Part shown: one piece after another, positions 27,601 through 35,572 of the stretch
Numbering within the stretch: the first letter of the stretch is position 1
Layout: every line of letters starts with the position of its first letter
Origin: Flavobacteriaceae bacterium UBA7446
GTDB lineage: Bacteria; Bacteroidota; Bacteroidia; Flavobacteriales; Flavobacteriaceae
Length of the DNA: 45,159 nt
Assembly: GCA_002478685.1 (NCBI GenBank)
Contig: DLPY01000054.1
Span: 1 to 45,159 of the forward strand
Reading direction: 5' to 3'
Translations under genes and position numbers: made by a program
Notes under the pieces: model-generated
Database searches by the model: none
Seen by the model: the letters and a program-made list of their open reading frames with translations, nothing else
What the model was told of the DNA's origin: nothing

Positions 27601-27902
27601 GTAGATTTGACCTGAAATTAGTTCAAAGTTTTGATATGCCAACAATTGCTGGCCAAACAAATAAAATTGAATTAAGTCTTGATATTATTAATATTGGAAA
27701 CCTTGCCAATAGTAATTCGGGTGTATTTAAGTCTGCTAATCAACGAAATCCTCTTTCTTTCAGAGGACTAAATGCAAACAATGAACCTACATATTCAATG
27801 AATGCTGTACGTGGATCATTGGATTATGGTTCGTACAGAGAAGGAACAGGAGTATTCAATACTTGGCAAATGCAGTTGGGTGTGAGATATAAATTCAATT
27901 AA
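24663..27902 (+). CDS. Oar-like TonB-dependent receptor
   Basis: Large outer-membrane protein of 1079 residues, the size of the Oar-like receptor group. The signal peptide MKKLSLFLSLLLASVVFSQ is clear. Residues ~23-110 are a carboxypeptidase-regulatory-like domain (SIDGKVTSENGEPLSDASI, GGFFNIANVISGGPYTITI). The plug follows (LSEVIVTENKS, NITDVTRLVPQSNG, NRFNNYMIDGAAYNNNFGLG, FTGAAVNATTKSGTN). The remainder is barrel with many Asn/Tyr-rich loops and ends QLGVRYKFN. Oar proteins take up or export proteins or peptides in some species; the ligand here is unknown. It has its own upstream -7 element and a strong downstream terminator, so it is a single-gene unit. It looks more AT-rich than pgi or ileS. 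Confidence 0.92.
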   Translation: MKKLSLFLSLLLASVVFSQTTGSSIDGKVTSENGEPLSDASIVAVHKPTGTVFNSTSLEGGFFNIANVISGGPYTITISQMEYVSRKLEGINVDLGKTFTINATLSKGLELSEVIVTENKSNSKGASTNISSDKIKSVPTITRNITDVTRLVPQSNGSSSFAGASNRFNNYMIDGAAYNNNFGLGSAQFAAENPLSIEVLDQVQVDLAPVDMALSGFTGAAVNATTKSGTNTYKAEAYSYIQNDQMIGNDPGIGDNVLRGVTLSGPILKDKLFFFANYEEYDYLLPAYSYGPSTDGVGDGVNTSRVQTSVLEDIRNQMINLYDYDPGLYGDDIPFKNVGERFNLRVDWNINENHKFFVRYNNFEGQEDIKQSSNSVRGISRYRSTTRHGGNLEAVPFQNNQYINSRNVESLSAELRSNFSQNITNVLRVTNTNIKDPERSIPGGATFPMIEIIEPIDGTDYYYTALGNELYSIGNKLDNKIFSITNDLTLFKGKHTYKFGLRYESQSFQNAFNPVFNGLYRFSSLQNFYDVVIDKVPGAYPQAFAIGYALDGSLNPPMDETEYRNFAIYGQDNIKINDKLELTAGARLEFASFPIDIVENTAITALNKTFTFNGKSFSPDIREFPEPAPALSVRAGGIYDINGDGKYMLRFSSGINTGFIPFVWISNQPSTSGVLRNFTGFDQDDIDQAEFEAIVDEFAGGSYQFDPSTNFGRPEGASAQTIGGGYGDLVLTDKDFKMPKNWRTSVTLDAKLPFGIFASANILYTKFIESPVVNDIILNEAQITMNGPDKRGFWTARESDPNYSNVYYLTNLTNDLPQSYSFTLSAEKDFNNGFATSLSYTTGKAEDNGAFEGSTAFSSWPATVANNRNRPEVGFAAWDIPNRVVGTLSYNKGGTSILLLYRGQEGGRFSYTYSGHFGDRANRLIYIPNNANELNFVDNGGFTAAQQAAAFDRFIDQDDYLSKNRGKVAERYGAVTPYVGRFDLKLVQSFDMPTIAGQTNKIELSLDIINIGNLANSNSGVFKSANQRNPLSFRGLNANNEPTYSMNAVRGSLDYGSYREGTGVFNTWQMQLGVRYKFN

Positions 27903-27928
27903 TCTTATATATTTTTTTGATGAAAATT

Positions 27929-27955
27929 AACCCTCCGAAACCGGAGGGTTTTTTT
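27929..27955 (+). terminator. Rho-independent terminator of the Oar-like receptor gene
   Basis: CCCTCCG (27931-27937), loop AAAC, CGGAGGG (27942-27948), extended by two A:T pairs, then a run of seven T (27949-27955). This is a G:C-rich stem with a clean tail on the + strand, 27 nt after the stop. The minus-strand reading has a weaker T-rich tail, so it may also end recJ transcripts arriving from the other side. Confidence 0.92.
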
Positions 27956-27973
27956 ATGCCCAAAAACGTTAAA

Positions 27974-29668
27974 CTATAGATCTTGAATATCCTTTAACTT
28001 AAGCTGCACCGAAACCGTCCCCTGCCATTGATTTTCTTCTAAGGAATAGGCAATACGAAGGGACTTTTTGCTTTTAAGCAATGCCATTTTTTCGCCAAGC
28101 CCAAAGCCAATAGCATCAATTGGAGAACTTGTGCCTTGAACAAATCGTGTTTTAAGGTGGCTGCTATCTTTTCCTACTCGTTTAGCCGTTCCGTTATCTA
28201 CAACACCTTCCGTATAAAACACCGGACTTCTGTTTTCTGGCCCAAAAGGCTCCATTTGCTTTAGAATTCGTAGTAATTTTGGTGTAATAGAACTAAATGG
28301 TAATGCTACATCTACCTCCAAAATAGGCTCCTTTTGTGTCTCAATGAGTGTGTTTTTTACATGGTTCTCAAACGCCGTTTTAAAAGCGATATAATCATTT
28401 TCTTTTATCGTAACGCCCGCAGCGTATTTATGACCACCAAACTGGATAATATGCGCGCTACAGGCTTCTATGGCGGCATAGATGTCGTATCCTCGCACGG
28501 AACGTGCTGATGCAGCCAATACGCCTTCATTTGCTTTGGTAAACACTAAGGTTGGACGATAGTATGTTTCAATGAGTCTTGACGCTACAATTCCAATTAC
28601 GCCTTTATGCCAATGCGAAGCATACACCACCGTTGAGGCATGTTCTATTTCGTTATGATCTTCAATTTGCGCCAAGGCTTCTTGCGTAATTTCTTGCTCC
28701 ACCTCACGTCTGGAAGTGTTAAACGCTTCAATGGCCTCGGCAACCTGTGCTGCTTCTTGTTCGGACTCAGAAAGCAATAATTCAACGGCATACAACCCGT
28801 GTTTCATACGTCCAGCTGCATTAATGCGTGGTGCTACACCAAAAACCACATCAGAAATATTTTGCCCGGATGTTTTGTCACGCAAAAGCGCTTTCAGTCC
28901 TGGTCTACTGGCTACATGAAGTTGTTGCAAGCCTAAAAAAGCCAAGGTGCGGTTCTCACCTGTAATGGGGACAATATCTGCTGCAATGGCAACAGCGACA
29001 AAATCCAAGTATGGAACGAGTGTTTCTAATTTATTTCCCAGCTTTTGCGCAATTCCCTGCATAAGCTTAAAGCCAACCCCACAACCACACAACTCTTTGT
29101 ACGGATAGGCACAATCGCGGCGTTTTGGGTCTAAGACGGCTAGGGCATTTGGAAGGATTTTTCCAGGTGTATGGTGGTCGCAAATGATAAGGTCAATACC
29201 TAAAAACGCAGCATATTCTACTTGTGCTATGGCTTTTATGCCACAATCCAATGCCACAATACACTGAATATTTGCCTCTTTTGCGGCATCAATGCCTTGT
29301 TTTGACAACCCATAGCCTTCAGCGTAACGGTCAGGGATATAAGGGGTAACCATTAATCCTTTGGTGCGTAAAAAATGTGTTAGCATACTTACCGATGTTG
29401 TACCGTCAACGTCGTAATCGCCATATACCATAACAGGCTCTTTTTGGGCTATTGCCTGCTGCAATCGCGCAACGGCCTTGTCCATATCTTGCATCAAAAA
29501 TGGGTCATGAAGTTGCTCTAAATTCGGTCTAAAATAAGCTTTAGCTGTATCATAGGAGTCTATTCCGCGCTGCACCAAAAGTGTAGCAATAACCTCATCC
29601 ACACCCAAACAAGATTTAAGATGCGCCACGGTAGTTTCGGTAGAAGAAGATTTGAATTTCCAGCGCAT
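27974..29668 (-). CDS. recJ: Single-stranded-DNA exonuclease RecJ
   Basis: 5'-to-3' exonuclease for single-stranded DNA in recombination and mismatch repair. The 564 residues fit the family core. The DHH domain has VYGDYDVDGTTS (Asp84, Asp86 and Asp88 for metal) and IICDHHTPG (Asp164, His165, His166). The DHHA1 domain contains GGHKYAAGVTI, and an OB-fold segment lies near the C-terminus (FGPENRSPVFYTEGVV). It starts one base after the rsmI stop on the minus strand, so the two are almost certainly one transcript. The gene ends 19 nt from the shared terminator region. Confidence 0.95.
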   Translation of the reverse strand: MRWKFKSSSTETTVAHLKSCLGVDEVIATLLVQRGIDSYDTAKAYFRPNLEQLHDPFLMQDMDKAVARLQQAIAQKEPVMVYGDYDVDGTTSVSMLTHFLRTKGLMVTPYIPDRYAEGYGLSKQGIDAAKEANIQCIVALDCGIKAIAQVEYAAFLGIDLIICDHHTPGKILPNALAVLDPKRRDCAYPYKELCGCGVGFKLMQGIAQKLGNKLETLVPYLDFVAVAIAADIVPITGENRTLAFLGLQQLHVASRPGLKALLRDKTSGQNISDVVFGVAPRINAAGRMKHGLYAVELLLSESEQEAAQVAEAIEAFNTSRREVEQEITQEALAQIEDHNEIEHASTVVYASHWHKGVIGIVASRLIETYYRPTLVFTKANEGVLAASARSVRGYDIYAAIEACSAHIIQFGGHKYAAGVTIKENDYIAFKTAFENHVKNTLIETQKEPILEVDVALPFSSITPKLLRILKQMEPFGPENRSPVFYTEGVVDNGTAKRVGKDSSHLKTRFVQGTSSPIDAIGFGLGEKMALLKSKKSLRIAYSLEENQWQGTVSVQLKLKDIQDL

Positions 29669-29669
29669 A

Positions 29670-30365
29670 TTACCCTCCTTCCACTACAATAACAAATTCG
29701 CCTTTTGGAGCTGTTTGCGTAAAATGACGTAACACAGAAGAGAGTGTTCCTCGTACCGTTTCTTCAAATTTTTTGGAAAGCTCTCTTGACACGCTAACAT
29801 TCCGTTCTTCCCCAAGGTGTTCGGCAAGCTGGGCAAGGGTTTTTACTAAGCGGTGTGGGGATTCGTAAAACACCATTGTTCGGGGTTCCGCTTCTAACGC
29901 TTTCAATCGTGTTTGCCGCCCTTTTTTTTGGGGTAAAAACCCTTCAAATGTAAAACGTTCTGAAGGTAATCCGCTAAGGGTTAGCGCAGGGATTAGCGCG
30001 GTAGCACCCGGCAAGGCATGAACTGGAATATTTGCTGCTATACATGCCCTAGCGAGCAAGAATCCAGGATCTGAAACCCCAGGGCTTCCTGCGTCAGAAA
30101 CCAAAGCAATACAATTGCCCGAACCCAGCTCCTCGATAATTTTTGGCACCGACTTGTGTTCGTTGTGCTTGTGATACGAACGCATGGATGTTTCAATTTC
30201 GAAGTGCTTTAGCAATTTTCCTGTAGTTCTAGTGTCTTCAGCTAAAATCAAATCAACCTTACGCAACATTTCCACTGCCCTGAAGGTTATATCACCCAAA
30301 TTCCCAATAGGCGTTGGCACGAGCCAAAGCCCCCAAGAGGCATTATGTTCATTTGCTTGCTTCAC
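29670..30365 (-). CDS. rsmI: 16S rRNA C1402 ribose 2'-O-methyltransferase
   Basis: Methyltransferase that modifies C1402 of 16S rRNA in the decoding centre, using S-adenosylmethionine. The 231 residues fit the family. LVPTPIGNLGDITFRAVEML is the conserved N-terminus, AEDTRTTGKLLKHF follows, VSDAGSPGVSDPGF is the SAM-site block, and LPGATALIPAL, FEGFLPQKKGRQ and FYESPHRL are further hallmarks. It ends KGEFVIVVEGG, shorter than enzymes with an extra C-terminal domain. It lies between the small unknown gene (19-nt gap upstream) and recJ (1-nt gap downstream), all on the minus strand. Confidence 0.96.
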   Translation of the reverse strand: MKQANEHNASWGLWLVPTPIGNLGDITFRAVEMLRKVDLILAEDTRTTGKLLKHFEIETSMRSYHKHNEHKSVPKIIEELGSGNCIALVSDAGSPGVSDPGFLLARACIAANIPVHALPGATALIPALTLSGLPSERFTFEGFLPQKKGRQTRLKALEAEPRTMVFYESPHRLVKTLAQLAEHLGEERNVSVSRELSKKFEETVRGTLSSVLRHFTQTAPKGEFVIVVEGG

Positions 30366-30384
30366 CAGATTGATTTAAAGAAGG

Positions 30385-30831
30385 CTATGTGCTAAATATT
30401 GTTTTAACGTGTTTTATAAACGCATCGCATTCTTTTTGTTTTTTACTCCAATCGTATTCGGGTTGAACTTGTTCTTCAATAAACTTTTTTGCCTCCTCAA
30501 GAGTTTCTTTTGAGTTTAAAATTGACATCACCCGCTGATAATCGGTGCTCTTTCCTTCAAAAAGATGTTGCACAAAATCTATAGAAATAGTTTCAAACTC
30601 AGCTTCTAAAACAGGGGATTGAAGAGCTTTCTCCAATGTGGTTATGGGGGCTTCAACAGCTGTCTTTAGTAGCTCTTCCTCACTTGATTTTTGGGAAGTT
30701 AGCGCGGCTATACGAACTGCTTTTACGTGTATATCTGCAAGTTCCATGCGGTTCCTGCTGCGCAAAATTTCATGCGCAAGGCTCATCAACTCCTGTTCGG
30801 GGTTGCTATGAATAACTTTTTTTTCTTCCAT
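30385..30831 (-). CDS. Conserved-looking hypothetical protein, all-helical
   Basis: I do not recognise this 148-residue protein. It is highly charged, Glu- and Lys-rich, and its pattern predicts several amphipathic helices (EQELMSLAHEILRSRNRM, SEEELLKTAVEAPITTLEKA, TLEEAKKFIEEQV). There is no signal peptide or membrane segment, and no Cys/His cluster (the only Cys is near the C-terminus), so it is probably cytosolic. It is the first gene of the minus-strand run leading to rsmI and recJ and lies divergent from tdk across 75 nt. A possible role in the same rRNA or DNA-repair transcript is only an inference from position. Confidence 0.72.
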   Translation of the reverse strand: MEEKKVIHSNPEQELMSLAHEILRSRNRMELADIHVKAVRIAALTSQKSSEEELLKTAVEAPITTLEKALQSPVLEAEFETISIDFVQHLFEGKSTDYQRVMSILNSKETLEEAKKFIEEQVQPEYDWSKKQKECDAFIKHVKTIFST

Positions 30832-30834
30832 ACG

Positions 30835-30861
30835 TTTGGCTGTCTAAATTTAATACTTTTG
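30835..30861 (+). promoter_or_regulatory. Probable promoter of tdk
   Basis: TTTG at 30835-30838 and TACTTTTG at 30854-30861 match the Bacteroidota promoter elements, but the 15-nt spacer is shorter than usual. The -7 element is exact. The predicted leader to the ATG at 30907 is about 39 nt. The 75-nt intergenic region also has to hold the start of the divergent unknown gene. Confidence 0.5.
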
Positions 30862-30906
30862 AATGGTTCAGGCACATAAAAGTCCAAGCACAACAAAACA
30901 ACATAC

Positions 30907-31548
30907 ATGTTTGTCGAAAACACATATCAAAACAACAAATCTTTTGGCTGTATAGAAGTCATTACGGGTTCTATGTTTTCAGGAAAAACGGAGGAGCTAA
31001 TCCGCCGACTTAAGCGTGCTAAAATTGCCAAACAAAAAGTAGAGATCTTTAAGCCAGAAGTGGATAAACGCTACGATGGGGACAAAGTGGTTTCTCACGA
31101 TGAAAATGAAATAACTTCAACCCCCGTACCTGCGGCGGCCAACATTCGGCTACTTGCCGACAATTGTGATGTGGTTGGAATTGACGAAGCACAATTCTTT
31201 GACGACGAAATAGTTAGCGTGTGTAACGACTTGGCAAATCGTGGCGTGCGTGTTATTGTTGCCGGATTGGATATGGACTTCAAGGGAAACCCTTTTGGTC
31301 CCATGCCAAATCTTATGGCAGTTGCCGAGTATGTAACGAAAGTACACGCCATTTGTACTCGCACAGGACAACTGGCACATCATAGTTTTAGAAAAAATGA
31401 AAACGAAAGCCTTGTGATGCTTGGAGAAACAGAAGAATACGAACCGCTTAGTAGAGCCGCATTTTATAATATCATGTTTCGAGAAAAAGTGCGAAAAATC
31501 AATGTAGATGCCGAGCAGGTAGTTCCAAAAGAAAATAAAAAGGCTTAA
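30907..31548 (+). CDS. tdk: Thymidine kinase (type II)
   Basis: Salvage enzyme that phosphorylates thymidine with ATP. The 213 residues fit the type II (TK1-like) family. The P-loop is GSMFSGKTEE (from Gly21, with Lys27), the DEAQFF block supplies the metal-binding and lasso-adjacent acidic residues, and GLDMDFKGNPFGPMPNL is typical. The zinc-ribbon part is degenerate: CTRTG (150-154) replaces CxxC, and the usual C-terminal Cys pair near RCRxCH is absent (EYEPLSRAAF). The 5-nt gap to alr suggests an operon. The thymidine-site region LVMLGETEEYEP is conserved. Confidence 0.95.
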   Translation: MFVENTYQNNKSFGCIEVITGSMFSGKTEELIRRLKRAKIAKQKVEIFKPEVDKRYDGDKVVSHDENEITSTPVPAAANIRLLADNCDVVGIDEAQFFDDEIVSVCNDLANRGVRVIVAGLDMDFKGNPFGPMPNLMAVAEYVTKVHAICTRTGQLAHHSFRKNENESLVMLGETEEYEPLSRAAFYNIMFREKVRKINVDAEQVVPKENKKA

Positions 31549-31553
31549 GGCTA

Positions 31554-32651
31554 ATGAGTGAAACCGTTCTAGAAATACACCTGTCCAATCTCAAACATAA
31601 CTATCAATTTTTGCGAAATCGCCTTGCAAATTCTACCAAGCTTTTGGCGGTTGTAAAGGCTTTTGGGTATGGTAGTGATGCCCATGCTGTAGCGAGCTGT
31701 CTTGCAGATTTTGGGGCGGACTATTTTGGCGTGGCATATGTCCATGAGGGAGTGACACTAAGAAAAGGGGGTGTCACACAGCCGATTTTGGTGTTACACC
31801 CGCAAGAACCAAACCTAAGAACAGCAATTGAATATAGGCTTGAGCTAGGGCTTTACAGCCAACGTATTTTTGATGCTTTTCTTAATACTCTTAAGGAAAC
31901 GAATATAGAAAACTACCCGATTCATCTAAAATTTAATACGGGTCTCAACAGATTAGGGTTTCAGCCCAGTCAAGCGAACCAACTTATAGATTTGCTAAAG
32001 CAAAACGGTAATCTTCTTCAATTAAAAGGGGTGTATTCGCATCTGGCTGCATCTGACGATTTGAATGAATCTCTTTTTACAAAGACACAATTAAGAGCAT
32101 TTGAAACTATCTTCAGTGTCATAAAACCCTCCCATCCCGATACCATTTTTCATGTGCTCAATACTTCGGGTGTTATGCATTATCCAGATGCGCAATACGA
32201 TATGGTTCGAACAGGAATTAGCCTTTATGGCTATAGCAACGACCCTACCATAGATGCAGAACTCAAACCAGTATTGTACCTAAAAACAACCATTTCTCAA
32301 CTCCATTCGCTAAAAAAGGGCGATTCGTTAGGGTATAACCGCGCCTTTGTGGCAAGCACTACAATTCAAACAGCTACGCTTCCCCTAGGGCACGCCGATG
32401 GCATTGGACGCATTTATGGAAACGGTAATGGCTTTGTCTGGATTCATGGGCAAAAAGCCCCCATTATTGGTAATGTGTGTATGGACATGATTATGGTGGA
32501 TGTAACAGCTATTAATTGCCATGAGGGCGATGAGGTAATTATCATTGGCGAAAACGCAAGTGCGGAGGTGCTAGCAAACCATGCTGGAACTATTTCGTAT
32601 GAGTTTGTCACGGGTCTTTCACAACGGATAAGAAGGAAGATTATACATTGA
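31554..32651 (+). CDS. alr: Alanine racemase
   Basis: PLP enzyme that interconverts L- and D-alanine for peptidoglycan. The 365 residues match the family. LAVVKAFGYGSDA holds the PLP Lys35 (the family usually reads KANAYGHG here), and LGYNRAF holds the catalytic Tyr261 of the partner subunit. Further blocks are HLKFNTGLNRLGF, MVRTGISLYGY and GNVCMDMIMVDVT. It follows tdk by 5 nt and is probably cotranscribed. The following stretch (32652-32749) contains a weak terminator-like hairpin. Confidence 0.95.
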   Translation: MSETVLEIHLSNLKHNYQFLRNRLANSTKLLAVVKAFGYGSDAHAVASCLADFGADYFGVAYVHEGVTLRKGGVTQPILVLHPQEPNLRTAIEYRLELGLYSQRIFDAFLNTLKETNIENYPIHLKFNTGLNRLGFQPSQANQLIDLLKQNGNLLQLKGVYSHLAASDDLNESLFTKTQLRAFETIFSVIKPSHPDTIFHVLNTSGVMHYPDAQYDMVRTGISLYGYSNDPTIDAELKPVLYLKTTISQLHSLKKGDSLGYNRAFVASTTIQTATLPLGHADGIGRIYGNGNGFVWIHGQKAPIIGNVCMDMIMVDVTAINCHEGDEVIIIGENASAEVLANHAGTISYEFVTGLSQRIRRKIIH

Positions 32652-32658
32652 TTGTTGT

Positions 32659-32683
32659 AAAGATAACAAACAGTTATTTTTTT
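32659..32683 (+). terminator. Weak terminator-like hairpin after alr
   Basis: AAAGATAAC (32659-32667) can pair with GTTATTTTT (32673-32681) around the loop AAACA, with one G:U pair, and the run of T continues to 32683. The stem is A:T-rich and so weak. An outer pair TTGTTG (32652-32657) / CAACAA (32692-32697) could extend the structure. It may end tdk-alr transcription before asd. Confidence 0.4.
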
Positions 32684-32749
32684 GATAAAGGCAACAAGTC
32701 GTGTCGAAATAAATAATGAATGATGTACATTCGCTGCAAAATATAAGAT

Positions 32750-33736
32750 ATGCGCATTGCAGTAGTAGGTGCCACCGGAATGGTAGGTGAGGTTATGTTA
32801 CAAGTATTGGCAGAACGCCAATTTCCAGTGAGTGAATTAATTCCTGTTGCTTCAGCTCGTTCCGTGGGTAAACAATTGGAATATGAGGGCAAACCCTACT
32901 CAGTTATAGGTCTGGAAGATGCCGTCGCACTTAAGCCTGATGTTGCTTTGTTTTCAGCAGGCGGCGACACGTCATTAGCGTGGGCCCCCAAATTTGCTGA
33001 GGTAGGATGTACGGTAATCGATAACTCATCGGCATGGCGTATGCACCCAGACCACAAACTTGTGGTGCCTGAAATCAACGCAGATACCCTAACTGCCACA
33101 GACAAAATTATTGCCAATCCAAACTGCTCTACCATTCAAATGGTTATGGCGCTAGCGCCCATTCATCGGGCATTTGGCATTGAACGCGTAGTGGTTTCTA
33201 CCTATCAATCCATTACCGGAACTGGCGTGAAGGCACTGCGGCAATTAGAAAATGAATATGAAGGCAAAGCGGGAGAAATGGCGTATCCACATGCAATTCA
33301 CCGCAATGCCTTGCCACATTGCGATGTGTTCTTAAATAACAGATATACCAAAGAAGAAATGAAATTGGTTAACGAAACGCATAAAATTCTTGACCCCAAT
33401 ATTCGTGTTTCGGCTACTGCCGTTCGTATTCCCGTTGTGGGCGGGCATAGCGAATCGGTTAATTTAACACTAAGCAAACCTGCAGAACTAGATGAAGTGC
33501 GTCGCGTTCTTTCTGAAACGCCTGGAGTTGTTGTGCAAGACGATATTCAAAACAATGAATACCCCATGCCGCTTCAAGCACATGGAAAAGACGAAGTTTT
33601 TGTTGGGCGTATCCGAAAAGACACCTCTCAAGACAATGGGCTAAACCTTTGGATTGTAGCAGATAACTTGCGAAAAGGTGCTGCAACCAATACCGTTCAA
33701 ATTGCAGAATACTTAGTTAGCGCAGGGTTGCTGTAA
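32750..33736 (+). CDS. asd: Aspartate-semialdehyde dehydrogenase
   Basis: Enzyme that reduces aspartyl phosphate to aspartate semialdehyde with NADPH, the branch point to lysine/diaminopimelate, threonine and methionine. The 328 residues fit the bacterial class. GATGMVGEVML (residues 7-17) is the NADP loop, NPNCSTIQM holds the catalytic Cys126, and VVGGHSESV holds His233. SYQSITGTGVKAL-like sequence (STYQSITGTGVKAL) is also conserved. The product serves cell-wall synthesis like the upstream alr, though the 98-nt gap probably separates transcripts. It is convergent with accC with only 3 nt between stop codons. Confidence 0.96.
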   Translation: MRIAVVGATGMVGEVMLQVLAERQFPVSELIPVASARSVGKQLEYEGKPYSVIGLEDAVALKPDVALFSAGGDTSLAWAPKFAEVGCTVIDNSSAWRMHPDHKLVVPEINADTLTATDKIIANPNCSTIQMVMALAPIHRAFGIERVVVSTYQSITGTGVKALRQLENEYEGKAGEMAYPHAIHRNALPHCDVFLNNRYTKEEMKLVNETHKILDPNIRVSATAVRIPVVGGHSESVNLTLSKPAELDEVRRVLSETPGVVVQDDIQNNEYPMPLQAHGKDEVFVGRIRKDTSQDNGLNLWIVADNLRKGAATNTVQIAEYLVSAGLL

Positions 33737-33739
33737 AAA

Positions 33740-35080
33740 CTACTCCTCCATTTTAAAATCTTCCATAAACTTGGTGGTATATTCACCAGCCACGTAATCT
33801 GGATGATCCATCAATTGACGGTGGAACGGAATGGTTGTTTTTACACCTTCAATCACAAACTCGTCTAGTGCACGCTTCATTTTATTGATAGCCTCTTCGC
33901 GTGTTTGCGCGGTAGTAATGAGCTTAGCAATCATAGAATCGTAATGCGGAGGAATCATATATCCACCATATACGTGAGTATCCAAACGCACGCCGTGTCC
34001 GCCAGGGGTATGAAGTGTTTTAATCATTCCAGGAGATGGACGAAAATCGTTATATGGATCCTCTGCATTGATACGACACTCAATAGAATGTAGTTTTGGC
34101 AAGTAGTTCTTTCCTTCAATTGGGATTCCTGCAGCTACTTTTATTTGCTCTGCTATCAAGTCAAAATCAATGACTTGCTCCGTAATGGGATGCTCCACCT
34201 GAATACGCGTGTTCATCTCCATGAAGTAAAAATTTCGGTGCTTGTCTACCAAAAACTCTACCGTTCCAGCACCTTCATATTTAATATACTCGGCTGCTTT
34301 TACTGCAGCAGTACCCATGTCCTTACGAAGTTTATCGGTCATAAACGGCGAAGGGGTTTCTTCGGTTAACTTTTGGTGACGTCGCTGTACAGAACAATCT
34401 CTTTCAGACAAATGACATGCTTTTCCAAAGGCATCTCCAACAACTTGAATTTCAATATGGCGGGGCTCTTCGATGAGCTTTTCCATATACATATCATCGT
34501 TGCCAAAAGCGGCTTTCGATTCTTGACGAGCACTTTCCCAGGCCTTTTCTAAATCATCTTCTTTCCAAACGGCGCGCATTCCTTTTCCACCACCGCCAGC
34601 GGTAGCTTTTAGCATAACGGGATAACCCATTTGTTTGGCAAGTTTTTTACAATCTTTAAAAGATGAAATAATACCTTCTGAACCAGGAATGGTAGGCACT
34701 CCCGCAGCTTTCATGGTTGCTTTGGCAGTTGCCTTATCACCCATTTGCTGAATCATTTGTGCAGAAGCACCTATAAATTTGATTTTATGTTCCTCACAGA
34801 TTTTCGAAAACTTGGCATTTTCAGATAAAAATCCGTAGCCTGGATGAATAGCGTCAGCATTTGTAATTTCTGCAGCGGCAATGATGCTTGCTATTTTTAG
34901 GTACGACTCGCTACTTGGGGCAGGACCTATGCACACAGCTTCATCTGCAAAGCGAACATGTAAACTATCTGCATCGGCTTTGGAGTACACCGCTACTGTT
35001 TTGATGCCCATTTCTTTACAAGTACGAATAACTCGAAGTGCAATTTCGCCACGATTGGCGACTAAAATTTTGTTAAACAT
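33740..35080 (-). CDS. accC: Acetyl-CoA carboxylase, biotin carboxylase subunit
   Basis: ATP-dependent carboxylation of the biotin on BCCP, the first half-reaction of acetyl-CoA carboxylase in fatty-acid synthesis. The 446 residues match Acc[21 protein letters not shown] is the standard N-terminus, [13 protein letters not shown] follows, [14 protein letters not shown] is the ATP-grasp glycine-rich loop, and [20 protein letters not shown] contains the catalytic Glu/Asn/Arg set. It ends in a standard C-terminal cap. Only 9 nt separate it from accB upstream, so accB-accC are translated from one message. Confidence 0.97.
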   Translation of the reverse strand: MFNKILVANRGEIALRVIRTCKEMGIKTVAVYSKADADSLHVRFADEAVCIGPAPSSESYLKIASIIAAAEITNADAIHPGYGFLSENAKFSKICEEHKIKFIGASAQMIQQMGDKATAKATMKAAGVPTIPGSEGIISSFKDCKKLAKQMGYPVMLKATAGGGGKGMRAVWKEDDLEKAWESARQESKAAFGNDDMYMEKLIEEPRHIEIQVVGDAFGKACHLSERDCSVQRRHQKLTEETPSPFMTDKLRKDMGTAAVKAAEYIKYEGAGTVEFLVDKHRNFYFMEMNTRIQVEHPITEQVIDFDLIAEQIKVAAGIPIEGKNYLPKLHSIECRINAEDPYNDFRPSPGMIKTLHTPGGHGVRLDTHVYGGYMIPPHYDSMIAKLITTAQTREEAINKMKRALDEFVIEGVKTTIPFHRQLMDHPDYVAGEYTTKFMEDFKMEE

Positions 35081-35089
35081 AAGCTGAAT

Positions 35090-35560
35090 TTATGCAGGGT
35101 CAATAACAAACAAAGGTTGGTCAAATTCAACAGGTGTTGAATCGTCAACCAAAATCTTCACAATTGTACCGCTGGTTTCAGCTTCAATCTCATTGAAAAG
35201 CTTCATGGCTTCAATAACGCAAAGGGTGTCACCTTCAGCAACACGGTCGCCTACCTCTACAAAATTAGGCTTGTCTGGAGACGGTTTGCGGTAGAAGGTG
35301 CCGATAATAGGAGATTTGACGGTATAACCGTCAGCAGAGATGTCTGCTGCTGCTGTAGGGGGTGCTGGAGCAACAGGAGTTGCGGGTGCCGCAACAGGCT
35401 CTGCTACAGGCGCAACTTGCTGAATGGCAGCCACAGGAGCTACAGCTTCACCTTTATCTGTTTTAATATTGATTTTGATATCGCCCATTTCAAGGCTCAC
35501 TTCTCTTGCACCAGATTTGGCGACAAACTTTATTAGGTTTTGGATTTCTTTTAATTCCAT
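35090..35560 (-). CDS. accB: Acetyl-CoA carboxylase, biotin carboxyl carrier protein
   Basis: Carrier of the covalently bound biotin that moves between carboxylase and carboxyltransferase. The 156 residues have the usual N-terminal segment (MELKEIQNLIKFVAKSGA), a Pro/Ala/Val-rich flexible linker at about 40-72, and a C-terminal biotinyl domain. Lys120 in VIEAMKLFNE is the biotin site. TVKSPIIGTFYRKPSPD is the BCCP thumb region. It is 12 nt downstream of fabH and 9 nt upstream of accC, so the three genes form a fatty-acid synthesis unit. Confidence 0.97.
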   Translation of the reverse strand: MELKEIQNLIKFVAKSGAREVSLEMGDIKINIKTDKGEAVAPVAAIQQVAPVAEPVAAPATPVAPAPPTAAADISADGYTVKSPIIGTFYRKPSPDKPNFVEVGDRVAEGDTLCVIEAMKLFNEIEAETSGTIVKILVDDSTPVEFDQPLFVIDPA

Positions 35561-35572
35561 GGTTACTTGTTT

